A DNA stretch of 64,000 bases from Capsicum annuum. Lineage: Eukaryota; Streptophyta; Magnoliopsida; Solanales; Solanaceae. Under the pieces are notes generated by a model. That model made no database searches, had not been told where the DNA came from, and saw only the letters and a list, made by a program, of their open reading frames with translations. The translations under genes and the position numbers were made by a program. Each line of letters begins with the position of its first letter. The first letter of the stretch is position 1. This document shows positions 36,375 to 47,879 of this stretch, in pieces. The stretch spans positions 130,359,946-130,423,945 of the forward strand of contig NC_061121.1 of NCBI RefSeq assembly GCF_002878395.1. The letters are read 5' to 3'.

Positions 36375-37041
36375 ACCAAAGAATTATGTGAAAATCTTTG
36401 GGCAATCACGTTGACGTAACCAATTTTGTTTTGGGAAAAACAAAATATTTAGAAGATTATAGCCAGACTTCAATTCTCGAGATGCCTACATATCTCGGGT
36501 TTCATGAGAAATCAGGCCATCTGTAGTTTGAATCATAGCAAAATTTTGGTAAATATCAAAATTTGCCCCAGTGTAGAATTATGATGATATTGGGTTCTTT
36601 CGAGGATGATAATAAAAATTTCAGTACGAATGAAATAGATATGGGATTATACCTCAATTGGTTACTTGGGATAGCTGGGAATAAGGAGACGTTATAGTCA
36701 TATCTTCTGAGGATTTTGAGGGAAAAAGAGATTACGAATTTCCAAAAATTGCTCCAGTGTTGGATTAAGACGACGCTAAAAATTATAAAAAATGAGAGTT
36801 TTGAGTCGAGTTGAGTTGAGTTTCTTTGCTGAAATCCTTGACGTAACTAGGGATACCTGACATTCTGCTAGTTTTCCCCAGTTTGTTGCTAATAGGGTAG
36901 TTCCAATTGTACTGCATATTCCTGCAAAACAGGTAAAAAGGGTGAAAAGTACCTGTTGTTCAAAACTTGTAATTTGTAATGTAAAGAGTAGAGTTCAGAT
37001 ATTCAAACTAGTATTGTCTCCATTTGTGGAGGCCTTCAACT

Positions 37042-37400
37042 GGCGGGGCAATAACTGAAATATAAATAGCCTCCGTCGACTGAGTAGCTACTAGAAAGTA
37101 AAAACCTTTATCGGCTGAGCAGTATTGAAATGTAAATAGCCTTCATCGTCTGAGCGGTTGCTTGAAAGTAAAAACCTTCATCGGCTGAGCAGTAACTGAA
37201 ATAAAATAGCCTCCATCGGCTGAGCAGCAGCTTGAAAGTAAAATCCTCCATCGACTAAGCAGTAACTAAAATATAAATAGCCCCCATTGGCTGAAATGTA
37301 AATAACCTCTGTTGGCTGAAATGTAAATAACCTCCATCGACTAAAATATAAGTAGCTTCTGTCGGCTGAGCAGTTGTTGTAAAATAAAAATCCATCTGTC
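37042..37400. repeat. Tandem array with a 35-bp period, shortening to about 25 bp
   Basis: About ten imperfect units centre on CATCGGCTGAGCAG, at spacings near 35 bp for the first six and then about 25 bp. Units alternate between a GAAATATAAATAGCCTC type and a GAAAGTAAAAACCTT type, so the true higher-order unit may be about 70 bp. Confidence 0.85.
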
Positions 37401-37689
37401 TGGTGATCAATTGAGAAGTAAGTGTCATCTGACTGCCGGGTAGTTTTTGAAATATAAATCCTCCGACGGCGAGACATTTGCCCACAAGTAAACTGCCTTG
37501 TATTGGCAAGGCGACCTTCAATCTGAACTAGATGATGGTATTGCTGCTGGAACTTGATGTTTCTGTGATAGTGGCTTTCTTGCACACTAGCTATGGTGTG
37601 GGTCTCTGATTGGCAGGTTGTGCTCTGTTTGCTGAAATGCGATTCTCCGATACAGCGGAGTATTGATTTGCTTACATACATTCTTTGAT

Positions 37690-37915
37690 TTGAGATGGGG
37701 TATCCCGCTCGCTGGTGTACAACTTCCAATATGGTGGAAAGTCGTATTATTTATTCATCCTCCAATATGGCTGAGGGTCTCTTTTTTTGCTTCTGTACAG
37801 ACTTCAAAATGTGGAACTCAATTTTGTTTGCTTGTGTACAGTCCTCAAAATATAGAAGCTCGATTGTGTTTGCTTATATACAGTTCTCGAAATACGAAAG
37901 CTTAACTTTGTTGAA
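37690..37915. repeat. Imperfect tandem array with a period of about 50 bp
   Basis: Units contain CTTCCAATATGG/CCTCAAAATATAG, then GTTTGCTTGTGTACAG, three to four times with substitutions. It is adjacent to but different from the 35-bp array. Confidence 0.65.
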
Positions 37916-38399
37916 GTCAGACGACATTCTCCGATTGGTGGAGTTATTTGACGAAGTCAGGTTGTCGGCTCCGATCGGCGGAGCTTATTAGAAGAAGTAA
38001 AATAGCCTAATTTTTCTACGAGGATCCTCTTTTCGTCGTCTCTCACCTGGGTCTTCAAAATATACCTGCAAAAGAATTCGAATAAAACTCTCAGAGCTTG
38101 TGAGGATCAGTATAAATGTATGTAAAGAGAATAAAGTAAGGGAAGAATATTTGGCTTATGTCGTGGTGATAAGCCACATGATGTCCCTGATCATGTCCCA
38201 AAGTTTGACTTGATGTCGTCTTCCAATTCCTGTTTTCCTGCGCTCAAAGAAAAATTCTTAGTTGGTAAGGGGTGTTGATTTGTGTCGACTTGGAAATCCT
38301 GGTTTTGTTTCCGGAACACTCCAACACCCTCTTGGCTGCTCGATCATTTCCAAATATGGAGTCTTAGTTGGTGGGAAAGTAAGAAAGTATTTTGAAATA

Positions 38400-38409
38400 T
38401 GTATATATG

Positions 38410-38442
<33 letters not shown>

Positions 38443-38450
38443 ATATGTTT
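38400..38450. repeat. TATG/TA microsatellite
   Basis: TATATATG units pass into an uninterrupted TA run. Confidence 0.95.
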
Positions 38451-38659
38451 TCACAAATATATTGCGTATATATTAAGCACATATAGTAATCTTTTATCAT
38501 TTTTCAGATTATGACATGTTTCGAAATCCGTTAAGCCTTCATTCATCGATCGTGATTCTCGTAGCTTTATCCTTCAAGTTGTCGATGTTTAATACAATTT
38601 TGGCGCTGAAATAGCTTATATTATGGAGCAATACTACGAGCGAAAGGGGTTTTTCCTAA

Positions 38660-39210
38660 AGGTAAGAACGAACCTTTCAGGTTGCCTACGTATCCTCTAA
38701 AATAGGAATTAGGTCTGTATGTAGTTCGAGGGTAGAGAAAGAAACATGAAATATAGTGACCGAGTCTGACTCAGACTTCCTACGTATCCAAGTGGAATAA
38801 GGTCATGACATAGTTCAAATACAACGAGAAAAGTGAAAATATGAAGTGCAGTAACCGAGCCTGACTCAGGCTGCCTATGTATCCTAAGAATAGGAATCAG
38901 CTCATAATGTAGTTCAAATACAAAGGGAGAAATGAAAATATGAAATGCAATGACTGAGCCTGACTCAGGCTGCCTACGTATCCTTAAAATAAAAATTAGA
39001 TCAGGTAGTCGTTCAGTACAATAAAAGGGTAAAATATGAAGGGACTGAATCCGATGAGGATTGCCTACATATCCTGCTGTGGGAAATTAGGTTAAGCGTA
39101 GTTCTGAATACATTAAAGGATTGAGTTTTTTTGGCTTTTCCTAAGGGAAACCAAACCCAATGTAAGCTTCCTACATATCCCGCCATAGGAAGTCAGGGTA
39201 ATATGTAGTT
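38660..39210. repeat. Tandem array of about 95 bp, six units
   Basis: The anchor GCCTACGTATCCT (with variants) occurs at 38684, 38779, 38873, 38972, 39063 and 39170, spacings of 91-107 bp. Units also share GAGCCTGACTCAGGCT, a palindrome (AGCCTGA/TCAGGCT), and GTAGTTC. A single related unit, GATGCCTACATATCTCGGG, is at 36481. Confidence 0.88.
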
Positions 39211-39325
39211 CTGTTGCATCAAAGAAAAAAATGCAAAAGAACAAATAAACAACTAGTCCTAATATCTTCAAATGTAGTACTTCTTGCTGGCGTTTGAATT
39301 GATCAGCTTCGTGCTTACTGTGCCG

Positions 39326-40598
39326 TTAATTTCTATAAGAATTACTGCTCCTCCTGAGAGTACTCGGTGAACTATATAGGGACCTTGCCAATTTGGCGCA
39401 AATTTTCCTTTGGCTTCCTAGTGTTAATCGACAAGGCTTGACTTTCTTGTTAAATGCCTTGATCATTCTATTTTGATAGAGTTGACCATGACAGACTGCA
39501 TCCAATCTCTTCTCATCAATGAGCATTAACTGCTCGATCCTTCTACGAAACCATTCATCATCGTCTAAACCAACCTCCTGAATGATCCTCAATGAAGGTA
39601 TCTCCACTTCTGCAGGTATTACTGCTTCCAACCCATAAACCAACATATAGGGAGTTGCCCTAGTAGAATTTTTTATTATGGTGCGATATCCAAGTAAAGC
39701 ATATGATAGCTTCTTATGCCATTCCCTATTACCGTCCACTATCTTCCTCAAAATCCTCTTGCTATTCTTGTTTGCAGCTTCAACCGTTCCATTCATTTGT
39801 GGTCGATATGCCATGGAATTTCGTTGAGATATCTTAAACCTTTCACAAATCTCTCTCATTAGGTCACTATTGAGATTGGCCCCGTTATCTGATATGATTG
39901 ATTCTAGAATTCCAAACCGATAGACTAAGTTATTGCGGACAAAATCTGCTACCACCTTCTTGGTTACAACCTTATGTGTTGAGGCCTCAACCCACTTTGT
40001 GAAGTAATTAATAACAACCAATATAAAATGGTGTCCGTTGGATGCAGGAGGCTCTATGGGCCCAATAACATCTATGCCACAAGCAGTAAACGGCTAAGGA
40101 GAACCCATCACATTAAGTTCGTTTGGAGGAACTCGTATAAGGTCTCTATGAACTTGACATTGATGACATTTTTGCACGTATCAGATGCTATCCTTCTCCA
40201 TTCATCCAAAAGTATCCAGCTCTCAAAATCTTCTTTGCAAGCATGAAACTATTCGTGTGAGGTCCATAAATTCCTGCATGTATTTCTTCCAATAATTTCA
40301 TGTATTCCAAGGCATCGACGTATCGTAGGAATCCTAGGTCTGGAGTCCTCCTATATAGGATTTCCCCGTTGAGAAAAAAGTGATTGGCCATCCTTCTTAA
40401 AGTTCTCTTATGCTTGCCAGTAGTGTCTTCTGGATATTCTCCTGCTTCGACTAACCTCTTGATGTCATAGTAACACGACTTCCCATCTGTCTCTTCATCT
40501 ACATGGAAACAGTATGGTTGTTGATCGTGTATCTCCACTTTGATGGGATTAATGTAATTCTTATCTGGATGCTGGATCATTGAGAATATTGTTGCCAA
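39326..40598 (-). pseudogene. Integrase of the Tat/Ogre element
   Basis: The zinc-binding part in the first frame (40598-40188) has EIHAGIYGPHTNSFMLAKKI and LRAGYFWM. The first catalytic Asp is in GIDVIGPIEP near 40,067, in a gap between open frames. The second frame (40021-39326) has D45 in IISDNGANL and E81 in GTVEAANK, separated by exactly 35 residues, then YGLEAVIPAEVEIPSLR and the DEKRLDAVCHGQLYQ block typical of this lineage. The tail after about residue 190 is out of frame. The core catalytic residues are retained, but no continuous protein can be made. Confidence 0.92.
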
Positions 40599-40639
40599 GG
40601 CATCGACAAACTCATTTTGAAATTGAGGGACGTGTTTGA

Positions 40640-41128
40640 ATTCAATTTTCGTAACCTTTTACTCAACTCCTTAACACATTGCACATAAGGAAGGATTTTG
40701 ACATTCTTGCTGGTCTATTCTCCCTACACCTGATAGATCAGCAAATCTGAATCTCCTATTACCAAAAGCTCTTTGATGTCCATGTCTACTGCCATCCTAA
40801 GTTCGAGAATGCAAGCCTCGTATTCTACCATGTTATTCGTGCAAGGAAACCTAATATTCGCAGAGATCGGGTAATGTTGGCCTATTTCTTAAACTAGAAC
40901 TGCTCCAATTCTGACTTCTTTAAAATTCGCTACTCTATCGAAGAACATTCTCCATTTATCATATGGCTCTGTGATATCTTCTCCTACAAAGAACACCTCT
41001 TTGTCAGGAAAGTAGGTATTAAGTGGCATGTAATCTTGATCCACTAGATTTTCTGCGAGATGATCAACTAAAGCTTGTCCTTTGATGGCCTTTTGTGTCA
41101 CGTACACAATATCAAACTCACTTAACAA
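40640..41128 (-). pseudogene. Second, archaeal-like RNase H of the Tat lineage
   Basis: The open part (41128-40889) begins LSEFDIVYVTQKAIKGQALV and DHLAENLVDQDYMPLNTYFP. It then has KWRMFFDRVANFKEVRIGAV, where the Asp-x-(A)-x-N start of the additional RNase H lies; the usual DGAAN has become DRVAN. The rest continues decayed to about 40,640. A second RNase H between the ordinary RNase H and integrase is diagnostic for Tat/Ogre elements. Confidence 0.75.
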
Positions 41129-41442
41129 AATCTACCATTTTCCAACTTCCTAGTGGGCATTGGTTTCTGAAAGATATACTTGAGTGGATCCATTCTTGAA
41201 ATCAAGTATGTGGTATACGCAGACAGATAGTGCCTCAACTTTTTTGCGACCCAAGTCAATGCGAAACAGGTCCGTTCCAACAATGTATACCTTGCTTCAT
41301 GCGACGTGAACTTCTTACTCAGGTAGTAAATGGCTTGTTCCTTCCACTTTGTATCATCATGCTGGCCTAACACACATCTAAATGCATTATCCATACCAGA
41401 TAGATATAACAACAATGGCTTTCCTAGTTCTGGTGGAACCAA
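41122..41442 (-). pseudogene. First RNase H / connection domain of Tat/Ogre pol
   Basis: The frame reads VPPELGKPLLLYLSGMDNAF, then EQAIYYLSKKFTSHEARYTL, LERTCFALTWVAKKLRHYL and TTYLISRMDPLKYIFQKP. This is the RNase H-like domain of the lineage, in which parts of the catalytic set are replaced (LYLS instead of a D-A-S motif). A frame overlap with the next segment shows the frameshift between them. Confidence 0.88.
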
Positions 41443-41459
41443 TATTGGTGGTTAGAAAA

Positions 41460-42480
41460 ATACTCCTTGATTTTGTCAAAAGGCTTCTGACATTTTTCAG
41501 TCCATCCCGTGGCGGCATCCTTCTTCAACAATTTGAATATTGGTTCACAAATTATTGTATACTGGGCTATGAACCGACTGATGTAATTGAGTCTTCCCAA
41601 GAAACTATCTTAGGAGGTGGTAAGTCTTGGATTGCCTTTATCTTGGATGGATCTAACTCTATACCTCTCCTACTAACAATGAATCCCAATAACTTTCCTG
41701 TGGGAACTCCAAAGGCACACTTGGTTAGATTCAACTTAGGTCATACCTTCGCAGCCTTTTAAATAACTTTTATAAATCATCCAGGTGGTTTGAACTCTTT
41801 TTGGACTTGATAATGATGTCATCCACATACACCTCGATCTTTTTGTTGATCATATCATGGAAAAGGGTAGTCATAGCTCTTATGTAAGTTGAACTAACAT
41901 TCTTGAGTCCAAACAGCATTACCCTATAACAGTACACTCCCAACAGAGTGATAAAGGATGTCTTCTCTGCATCATTCTCATCCATCAGGATTTAATGATA
42001 TCCCTTAAAACAATCAACAAATAATTACAACTTATGTTTTGTGCAGTTATCAATGAGAATGTGAATATTTGGGAGAGGAAAATCATCCTTTGGACTAGCC
42101 TTGTTGATATCTCAATAATCAACACATATTCTTATCTTTCCATCCTTCTTCAGTACTGGCACGATGTTGGCACACTAGGTGGGATAAGTTATGACCCTCA
42201 CGACGTTAGCTTCTATCTACTTGATCACCTCCTCCTTAATTCTTAGACTCAAATCGGGTTTGAATTTCCTCATATTTTGCTTCACAGGCGGACATGCAGG
42301 GTTAGTTGGTAGTCAATGCGAGATGATATCAGTTCTTAAATCAGGCATGTTGTCGTAGACCAAGCTAATTCATCGATGTATTGCTTGAGCAAACTTATCA
42401 ATTCCCTCTTCCTTCACCCTCCAAGTGTATGCTGACTTATGTTTTCTTTGTTGTTTCTTCATTACCCAAATTGATGATTT
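41460..42480 (-). pseudogene. Reverse transcriptase of the Tat/Ogre element
   Basis: The clearest piece (41985-41770) has ITLLGVYCYRVMLFGLKNVS and the active site EVYVDDIIIKSKK, Asp-Asp at residues 55-56. Upstream, decayed frames give a CVDYR-type region near 42,110 (now NMCLIIEIS). Downstream, minus-strand CAFGVPTGKL and LLGFIV-type motifs lie near 41,700. Catalytic Asp residues survive, but stops are frequent. Confidence 0.88.
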
Positions 42481-43637
42481 GAGTTGCTCAATCTCCTACG
42501 GTAGGTTTTCAGGCATCATTCTTTCATGTACTCCTCGTAATCTTGCTCGTCGCTTGTATTTTGCTCAATGAATTCGTTACAAATCATAATCGTGGAATGA
42601 AGATTTTTATTAATATTTGCGTTGAAAAGTATAGAAAGCGAGTAAAGTAAATAGATATTAAAAATAGAAAAATAAGTTTTGAAAATAAGGACTTTTATTA
42701 ATAAAAGCACTAGGCTTTGGAAAGAGGCAAGTATCAGAAAACGATTTGACATGATTTAAGCCTCAATTGATCATGTAAACAAAATAATTTAAAAAACGAC
42801 TACAATCCTACACTACCAAGACTCATGTCAGAATAGGATGGGCTGATGGTCCAATTCTGTGAGATTTCTTCAGGTTCAGCATCATGGATAGTAAGCTTCT
42901 TGAAATCAATTTCCGGTTCTCATTTAATCTCAGCCACAAACATATTTCCTATTGCCTCCATGATGTCTTCATCAATTGTTTGCTCTGAAACTGGGACTTG
43001 GGCAGGCATAAATACTGTCACTCCAAATCCTTCACTATAGGCTCCTCTAGAAATAGGCTCATATCTAAGCCCTGTAGTACCCTTCTGATGCTTCAGTTAG
43101 ATTGGCTCAACTATACCATCGGCTCTTAGTCCTAACCCCGTCTTGGGCTGATAACCATATTTCAATATCTCAGATTCAACCATCTTCTTTGGTATGCTAA
43201 TCCCACATAACACTTCCATCAAAGAATTCTTGTGGGCTTCAAAACTCATAAGAAAGGACATAACTGATATGTGGGCCGGTGTCTTCTTAAGATGATCTTT
43301 AACTAAATAGCCCTTGGGTTGCATCTTCTTCTAAAACTCTGCAGCTTCAGCATCTATAAGGTTTTTTTGAGTTTTGATCTTTCTCAAGAGCTCCTCGACT
43401 TGATTCCTCTAGGGCGTAACACCTTCCTGACCTGGTCATCCCTTGAGCTGCAACACCGTTTATCATTTTGCCTTAGTATTCAGCTCGATAGTCCCACGGG
43501 ACTGCTTTAGTTTCATAGTCAGGCTTCCTAGTGGCTAATGTGATTACTACAACTCTCTATAGGTAAGTCTGAATAGTTATAGGATCCCTCAACTAAACTA
43601 TAATAAAAGGCTATGAAGGTGATGCAGTGGCGATTTC
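42481..43637 (-). pseudogene. Protease region of the Tat/Ogre polyprotein with a G-patch-like piece
   Basis: The readable frame (43324-43097) has QPKGYLVKDHLKKTPAHISV and MSFLMSFEAHKNSLMEVLCG, the N-terminal side of the protease region in this lineage, then YGYQPKTGLGLRADGIVEPI, which resembles the glycine-rich G-patch found next to the protease. The catalytic D-S/T-G of the protease is not readable. The stretch 42,520-42,850 shows no similarity I can name. Confidence 0.6.
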
Positions 43638-45340
43638 TTATGCGTTCCATGTGGGCATAATAGTTCCTTCCAAATCATACTCATCCTCTAGAGTAATCAT
43701 ATTGACTTCTCGATTTTCAAGATTTGGCAAGGGATTTTTGTTCATATTTAGTGTTGCAGCAGTGCATTTGATTATACGCTTCCTTATCAGAGACTTAGTC
43801 TTATTCTCAAAGCTGTAGCAGTCTTCTGTGTCATGCCCCTGGACTCCCGAGTGATAGGCGCATTGCTTGTTACCGTCGAAGTTTTGAGAGGTCGGATCAG
43901 GGGCCTTTTCTTCAATTGGATGCAACAAACCTGCTGCCCTTAATCTCTCAAACAACTGGGCCAAAGGTTCTACAATTGGTGTATAGGTGCGGGTATTTCT
44001 AGCTTTAAAATTTGGGTATGGTCTTGGAGCATAAGCTGGTCTATTTTGGTGAGATGGAACTTGGATGGAGGCATATGTTCATGGTGGATTTTGGTATGCT
44101 GGAGCTCGAGGTAGATTGTAATGTGGTTGTATGTTGTTTATTGGGACATGTGCAACAATTTGAGGGATGTTAGGGTAACGATAGGAAGAATTTCTAGGTT
44201 GGTAGTATGGTGTGACGGCTAAGACATCTTTCCTCTTATTCTTATTGCCATTAATAGAACCAGTCTGTATGGCCTTACTTGTAGCTTGCAGTGCAGCCAT
44301 AGATTGAATCTTCCCTGACTTGATGCCTTCTTCTATGAAATCTCCCATTTTGACTAAATCTGCAAACTTTTGGCCCATCATCAATATCATCTTATCAAAA
44401 TAAACACCCTCTTAAGCTCGGATAAAATAATTGGAGAGCTTGCTTTCATGCAGTGGAGGCTGGATCCTAGCAGACTTGGTCCTCCAATGTCATGCATATG
44501 CTTGAAATAATTCTGATGACTTCTTCTATATGTTTGCTAATAAGAACCTATCTGGGGTAATCTCGGTGTTAAACCTAAAGCGGCTCATAAAGTCTTCTGC
44601 CATCTCTCTCCAGTCATACCACTTATGGGGGTCTTATTAGGTGTACTAAGTCAAAGATTCTCCTGACAAACTCCGAATGAATAGCTTTATTCTCAACTTC
44701 TCGTTCCTTCCAACATGAACCAACTTATCGCAATAAGCCCTCAGATATGCATATGGGTCACCCATTCCATCAAACACATCTAGCTTTAGAGGTTTGTACC
44801 CCATTGGCTTGTCAATGTCTGGATGAATGCATAAGTCATTGTAGTCCATGCTTTTAGTCCCTCTACTGACTTGCATGTTTTTTAATACCCTTTTTAGGCT
44901 TTCGAGCTGGGCTTCCATCTACCCTTCTTCACTTGATTGGATATTACTTCCTAACCCTACATACCGTACCACCTCATATAGCGCCTTAACAACTGTGGAT
45001 GTTGTAAAAGTAGGAACCTCGATAGCATATATCGGTGGCACAAATACCTCACAAGTAACATGTGCCGCAGGTATGTGTTGTATTTTTGGATGGACTGGAA
45101 CAGTAAAGTTCTGAATATGAAATAAATAAACGGATGCAGTTTTAATAGTAGGTTGAAGAGAAGGTAGGGCTTGAGCATGCGGTATATCTTCTTAGTTAGC
45201 AGGGGCAATCGAGGGTAATCCAATATCCGGTTGTTGGAATTGAGTGGGAAAACTAGCTATTGTCAGCTTGGTTAGATCCCACATTTGATGTAGTTCTTCC
45301 TTTAATACTTCAATTTCTTGAGCCATGTTGGCCATTTGCT
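43638..45340 (-). pseudogene. Gag of the Tat/Ogre element
   Basis: The N-part near 45,190-44,950 reads ASVYLFHIQNFTVPVHPKIQ then EVPTFTTSTVVKALYEVVRY in a frame of its own. The capsid-like core (44918-44646) has PLKLDVFDGMGDPYAYLRAY and LFIRSLSGESLT. A third frame (44390-44079) has MGQKFADLVKMGDFIEEGIK. The C-part (43964-43638) has FERLRAAGLLHPI and a Cx2Hx5Hx4C knuckle (C35, H38, H44, C49; CAYHSGVQGHDTEDC). All belong to one gag broken into four frames. Confidence 0.88.
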
Positions 45341-46029
45341 CTACGTTCTGGGTGTCTGACGGTCTTTTTGAACTCTAGGTGTCATCTACTGGGATCATCA
45401 TAGGTTTGTCAGATTTGTCCTTATTAGTCTTCTTTCTATTGGACCAAAGGTTGTATTTGGATTTCGCCAGTTTGCCAGTTGACACAAATTAACTTTCTTT
45501 TTTTGGGAGATACATAAACAAAAAGACAGAAAGGATAAAAAGGAAACTATGTTAGTTTGGGAGATAATGAAAATGTAATAAGTAAGTAACACACACATAT
45601 GACAAGTCGGCGACATTCAAAATGTATCCTAATATAGAGCCTCTTTTTGCCAGAGGTGGGCCTATGATGCAAATAAGATTAATTGATCCAAAGTTTAGAC
45701 CATTTTTAAAACTTAGGACGATGGTACTTTTGATTAATAACGGGTGAAGTGTGAATCCTGAGTTATAAAGAAGGAAAAAATCCTTAAAATAAGAATTACA
45801 TCATGGTGGATATATTGTCCTAGAAATAGCAGCAGAGGTCATGCAAGACCTTTTAGGGAAAACAAAAGATGAAATTACAAATATCAAAGTGGTCCGTGCA
45901 AGTCCCTTTGGGAATCAAAAATAGCAAATGGATTCTAAGGCCAGCTGGGGGGATCATCATCATCATCGTCGAGGTCATAGTAGGGCCTAGGTGATACTCT
46001 GGGGACACATTCGACTACTGCCCCTGGTG
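45341..46029 (-). other. Spacer between extra ORF and gag
   Basis: No domain is recognised. It includes a short GA/TC-rich run and (ATC)n near 45,955-45,970. In Ogre elements this is the region between ORF1 and gag. Confidence 0.4.
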
Positions 46030-47650
46030 GTCTTTATTTTTCTCACCACCGAACTCTATGGGTCCATATTATTCTTCTTTGGAGTCTTCTTCCATCTCCT
46101 CTGTCAGCTCTCTCTCCTACTCTTCCATTGGATCCTTCTTTGGATCTTCCTCCGAGTTTTCTTTGGGATCTTCTTCCATTTCCTCCTTGGGTCCATTGTC
46201 TACTGCGTGGATGAGGTGATCAATTGATCCTGGAATCACCTGCTCGTACATAGAAGTGGTCACAGGCCTAAGGTGCAGCAGCTGCTCTCGAATCAGGTTT
46301 GCTCTATGAATGTCCGCAAGCCCCTATAGTGACTCAAATCTTGGTTAGGCTAGAATTCCTCACGACATGTAACATGTGTAATAATCAGGAGTACAATATG
46401 GGTTATCGCTCATGCCCAAACTAATAATCTGTCCCCACCCATTGATTAAATTGTTGAGCCTCTCCATAGGTATTCTTTCTTCATAATCTCCCTCTGCTAA
46501 CGCCATGTTCGACCACAGAGGCACATTCTGAATCATGCCAAACTGTCATAGAACTTTCAGCGGCACATATGGATGGATTCCCTCTAACCCAATCAACTCA
46601 AGGAAATAAGAGTAATGCTTCTTTAGCATCACTCGACCACCAACCCATGTTAGCCTTCATGGGATGAGGTTACTGGTGATATGGGTTAGGAAGACACGCC
46701 ACTGCTCCTCATTACTCAGCATGTTGTACATAGCCATCCTAAATCTGTGGCTATGAATCTGGTTGAAACCTGTCTCCCTGATGCCATCCATATGCTATAA
46801 GTGTTCTAATGCCCACACTTGGACCATTTGATTACAACCTCTAAAAAAATCTTGTCCCTTAGAGCTTGCAAACAAAGACTGAAAGACTCCTGCTAGAATG
46901 TTTGGCACAATCGTGGTTTGGATTGGTCTCCTGCACATGAATATGACCATGAGGAATAGGTAAATGCTGATCCGATTCTCTCTCATTGGGAACACCATTA
47001 TACCGAGGAAAGCCACCATAAAAACAATGGCTCTATGTCTCTCCCAGTCAATCCTGGTAAAGAAAAACTCCTCTTGAAAATGGTCATAGCTTTCCCTTCT
47101 ACCGAACCTCTAGAAGAGATAACCCAGGCTCACCTAACCTGCCTCAACCAGGCTCACCTAACCTGCCTCAACCATCCTTAAGCCTGTGCCAACTCTCATT
47201 CCTATATCATAAAGAAAATGGCTACCTGAAGTAGTGTGGGGGGCAAAGGTACCCACCCCATTAATGGCAAGTTAGCCATTTGGCTGATCTTTTCCAAGGT
47301 AGGCATGATCTCAAAGTCCATGAACCTGAAAATGACGGTAGTCGGGTCCTAGAACTCGACTATAAATTGAATAAGTAGCTCGTCTGTCCTTATCTCCATT
47401 AGATAAGTAAAGGACCCCAAATGTGCTAGTACTTCCTCCCCATGAGCCACTCAGATGTTCCTCCACCAATGTTTCAGGACTCGTGGTACATCAGTTAGCA
47501 TGTGGATGTTGGCGAGGTTTTAGTTGATTTCCATCTGTGCCAAGAAAAGGGTAGTGTAAGCTTAATGTCCTGAATTTATTACGATCTTAAAATTTGGATC
47601 AATTAGTCATTTCCACACATATAGCGCCGTTGGGTTCATGAAGAACCCAT
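46030..47650 (-). pseudogene. Extra ORF upstream of gag (DUF7745-like)
   Basis: Interrupted minus-strand frames read HGEEVLAHLGSFTYLMEIRT, VIFRFMDFEIMPTLEKIS, IVPNILAGVFQSLFASSKGQ, FFRGCNQMVQVWALEHL, LIGLEGIHPYVPLKVL and an acidic tail (KEEMEEDPKENSEEDPKK). I recognise the order and phrases as the plant domain called DUF7745, whose function is unknown and which is found in Tat/Ogre-type elements. The longest open piece is only 74 residues. A 24-bp tandem duplication adds an 8-residue repeat in the middle. Confidence 0.65.
47125..47172. repeat. 24-bp perfect tandem duplication in the extra ORF
   Basis: The unit CAGGCTCACCTAACCTGCCTCAAC occurs twice head to tail without differences. It is a multiple of three, so it keeps the frame. 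A recent replication slip is likely. Confidence 0.9.
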
Positions 47651-47772
47651 TGACATGAAGGGCGGTTCCCTAATTATGGAAACTATACCGTGGACCGTTC
47701 CGCCTAAGGTGTATGCAATATGACCTATTACTAGAGTAGGATTTTTCCTTAAATGTTTAAGAGTGGGACTGA

Positions 47773-47879
47773 AGAGCTGCGAGAAGGTGCACTAACCTAA
47801 CTGCACTGACTCTTAAACCAGGAAATCCAAAGAAGGTTTAGAGGAGCTGCGAGAAGGTGCGCTAACCTAACTGCACTGG
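47773..47879. repeat. Direct repeat at the inner edge of the 5' LTR
   Basis: GAGCTGCGAGAAGGTGC is followed in both copies by (A/G)CTAACCTAACTGCACTG. The copies start at 47773 and 47842, 69 bp apart. The second copy abuts the sequence shared with the other LTR (GGTCTGTTGAAAAT). The expected LTR end (GGTGCGACA) and primer-binding site are absent here. Confidence 0.8.

Larger units (their letters stand above)
36375..39325 (-). other. 3' untranslated region of the Tat/Ogre element
   Basis: This is 2.95 kb of non-coding sequence between integrase and 3' LTR. It contains three tandem arrays (listed separately), a TA-rich microsatellite at 38400-38450 and the recurrent phrase GCCTACGTATC. Long variable 3' untranslated regions with tandem arrays are known for Tat/Ogre elements. 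The open frames at 37178-37729 are by-products of the arrays. Confidence 0.7.

Noticed and set aside
37178..37729. A 183-residue minus-strand open frame with aromatic repeats
   Set aside because: It coincides with the 35-bp tandem array in the 3' untranslated region of the Tat/Ogre element. The repeated Tyr/Phe-rich peptide follows from the DNA repeat, and no start or domain supports a gene.
41382..41762. 126-residue plus-strand open frame
   Set aside because: It is antisense to the Tat/Ogre RT-RNase H segment; minus-strand motifs are recognisable.
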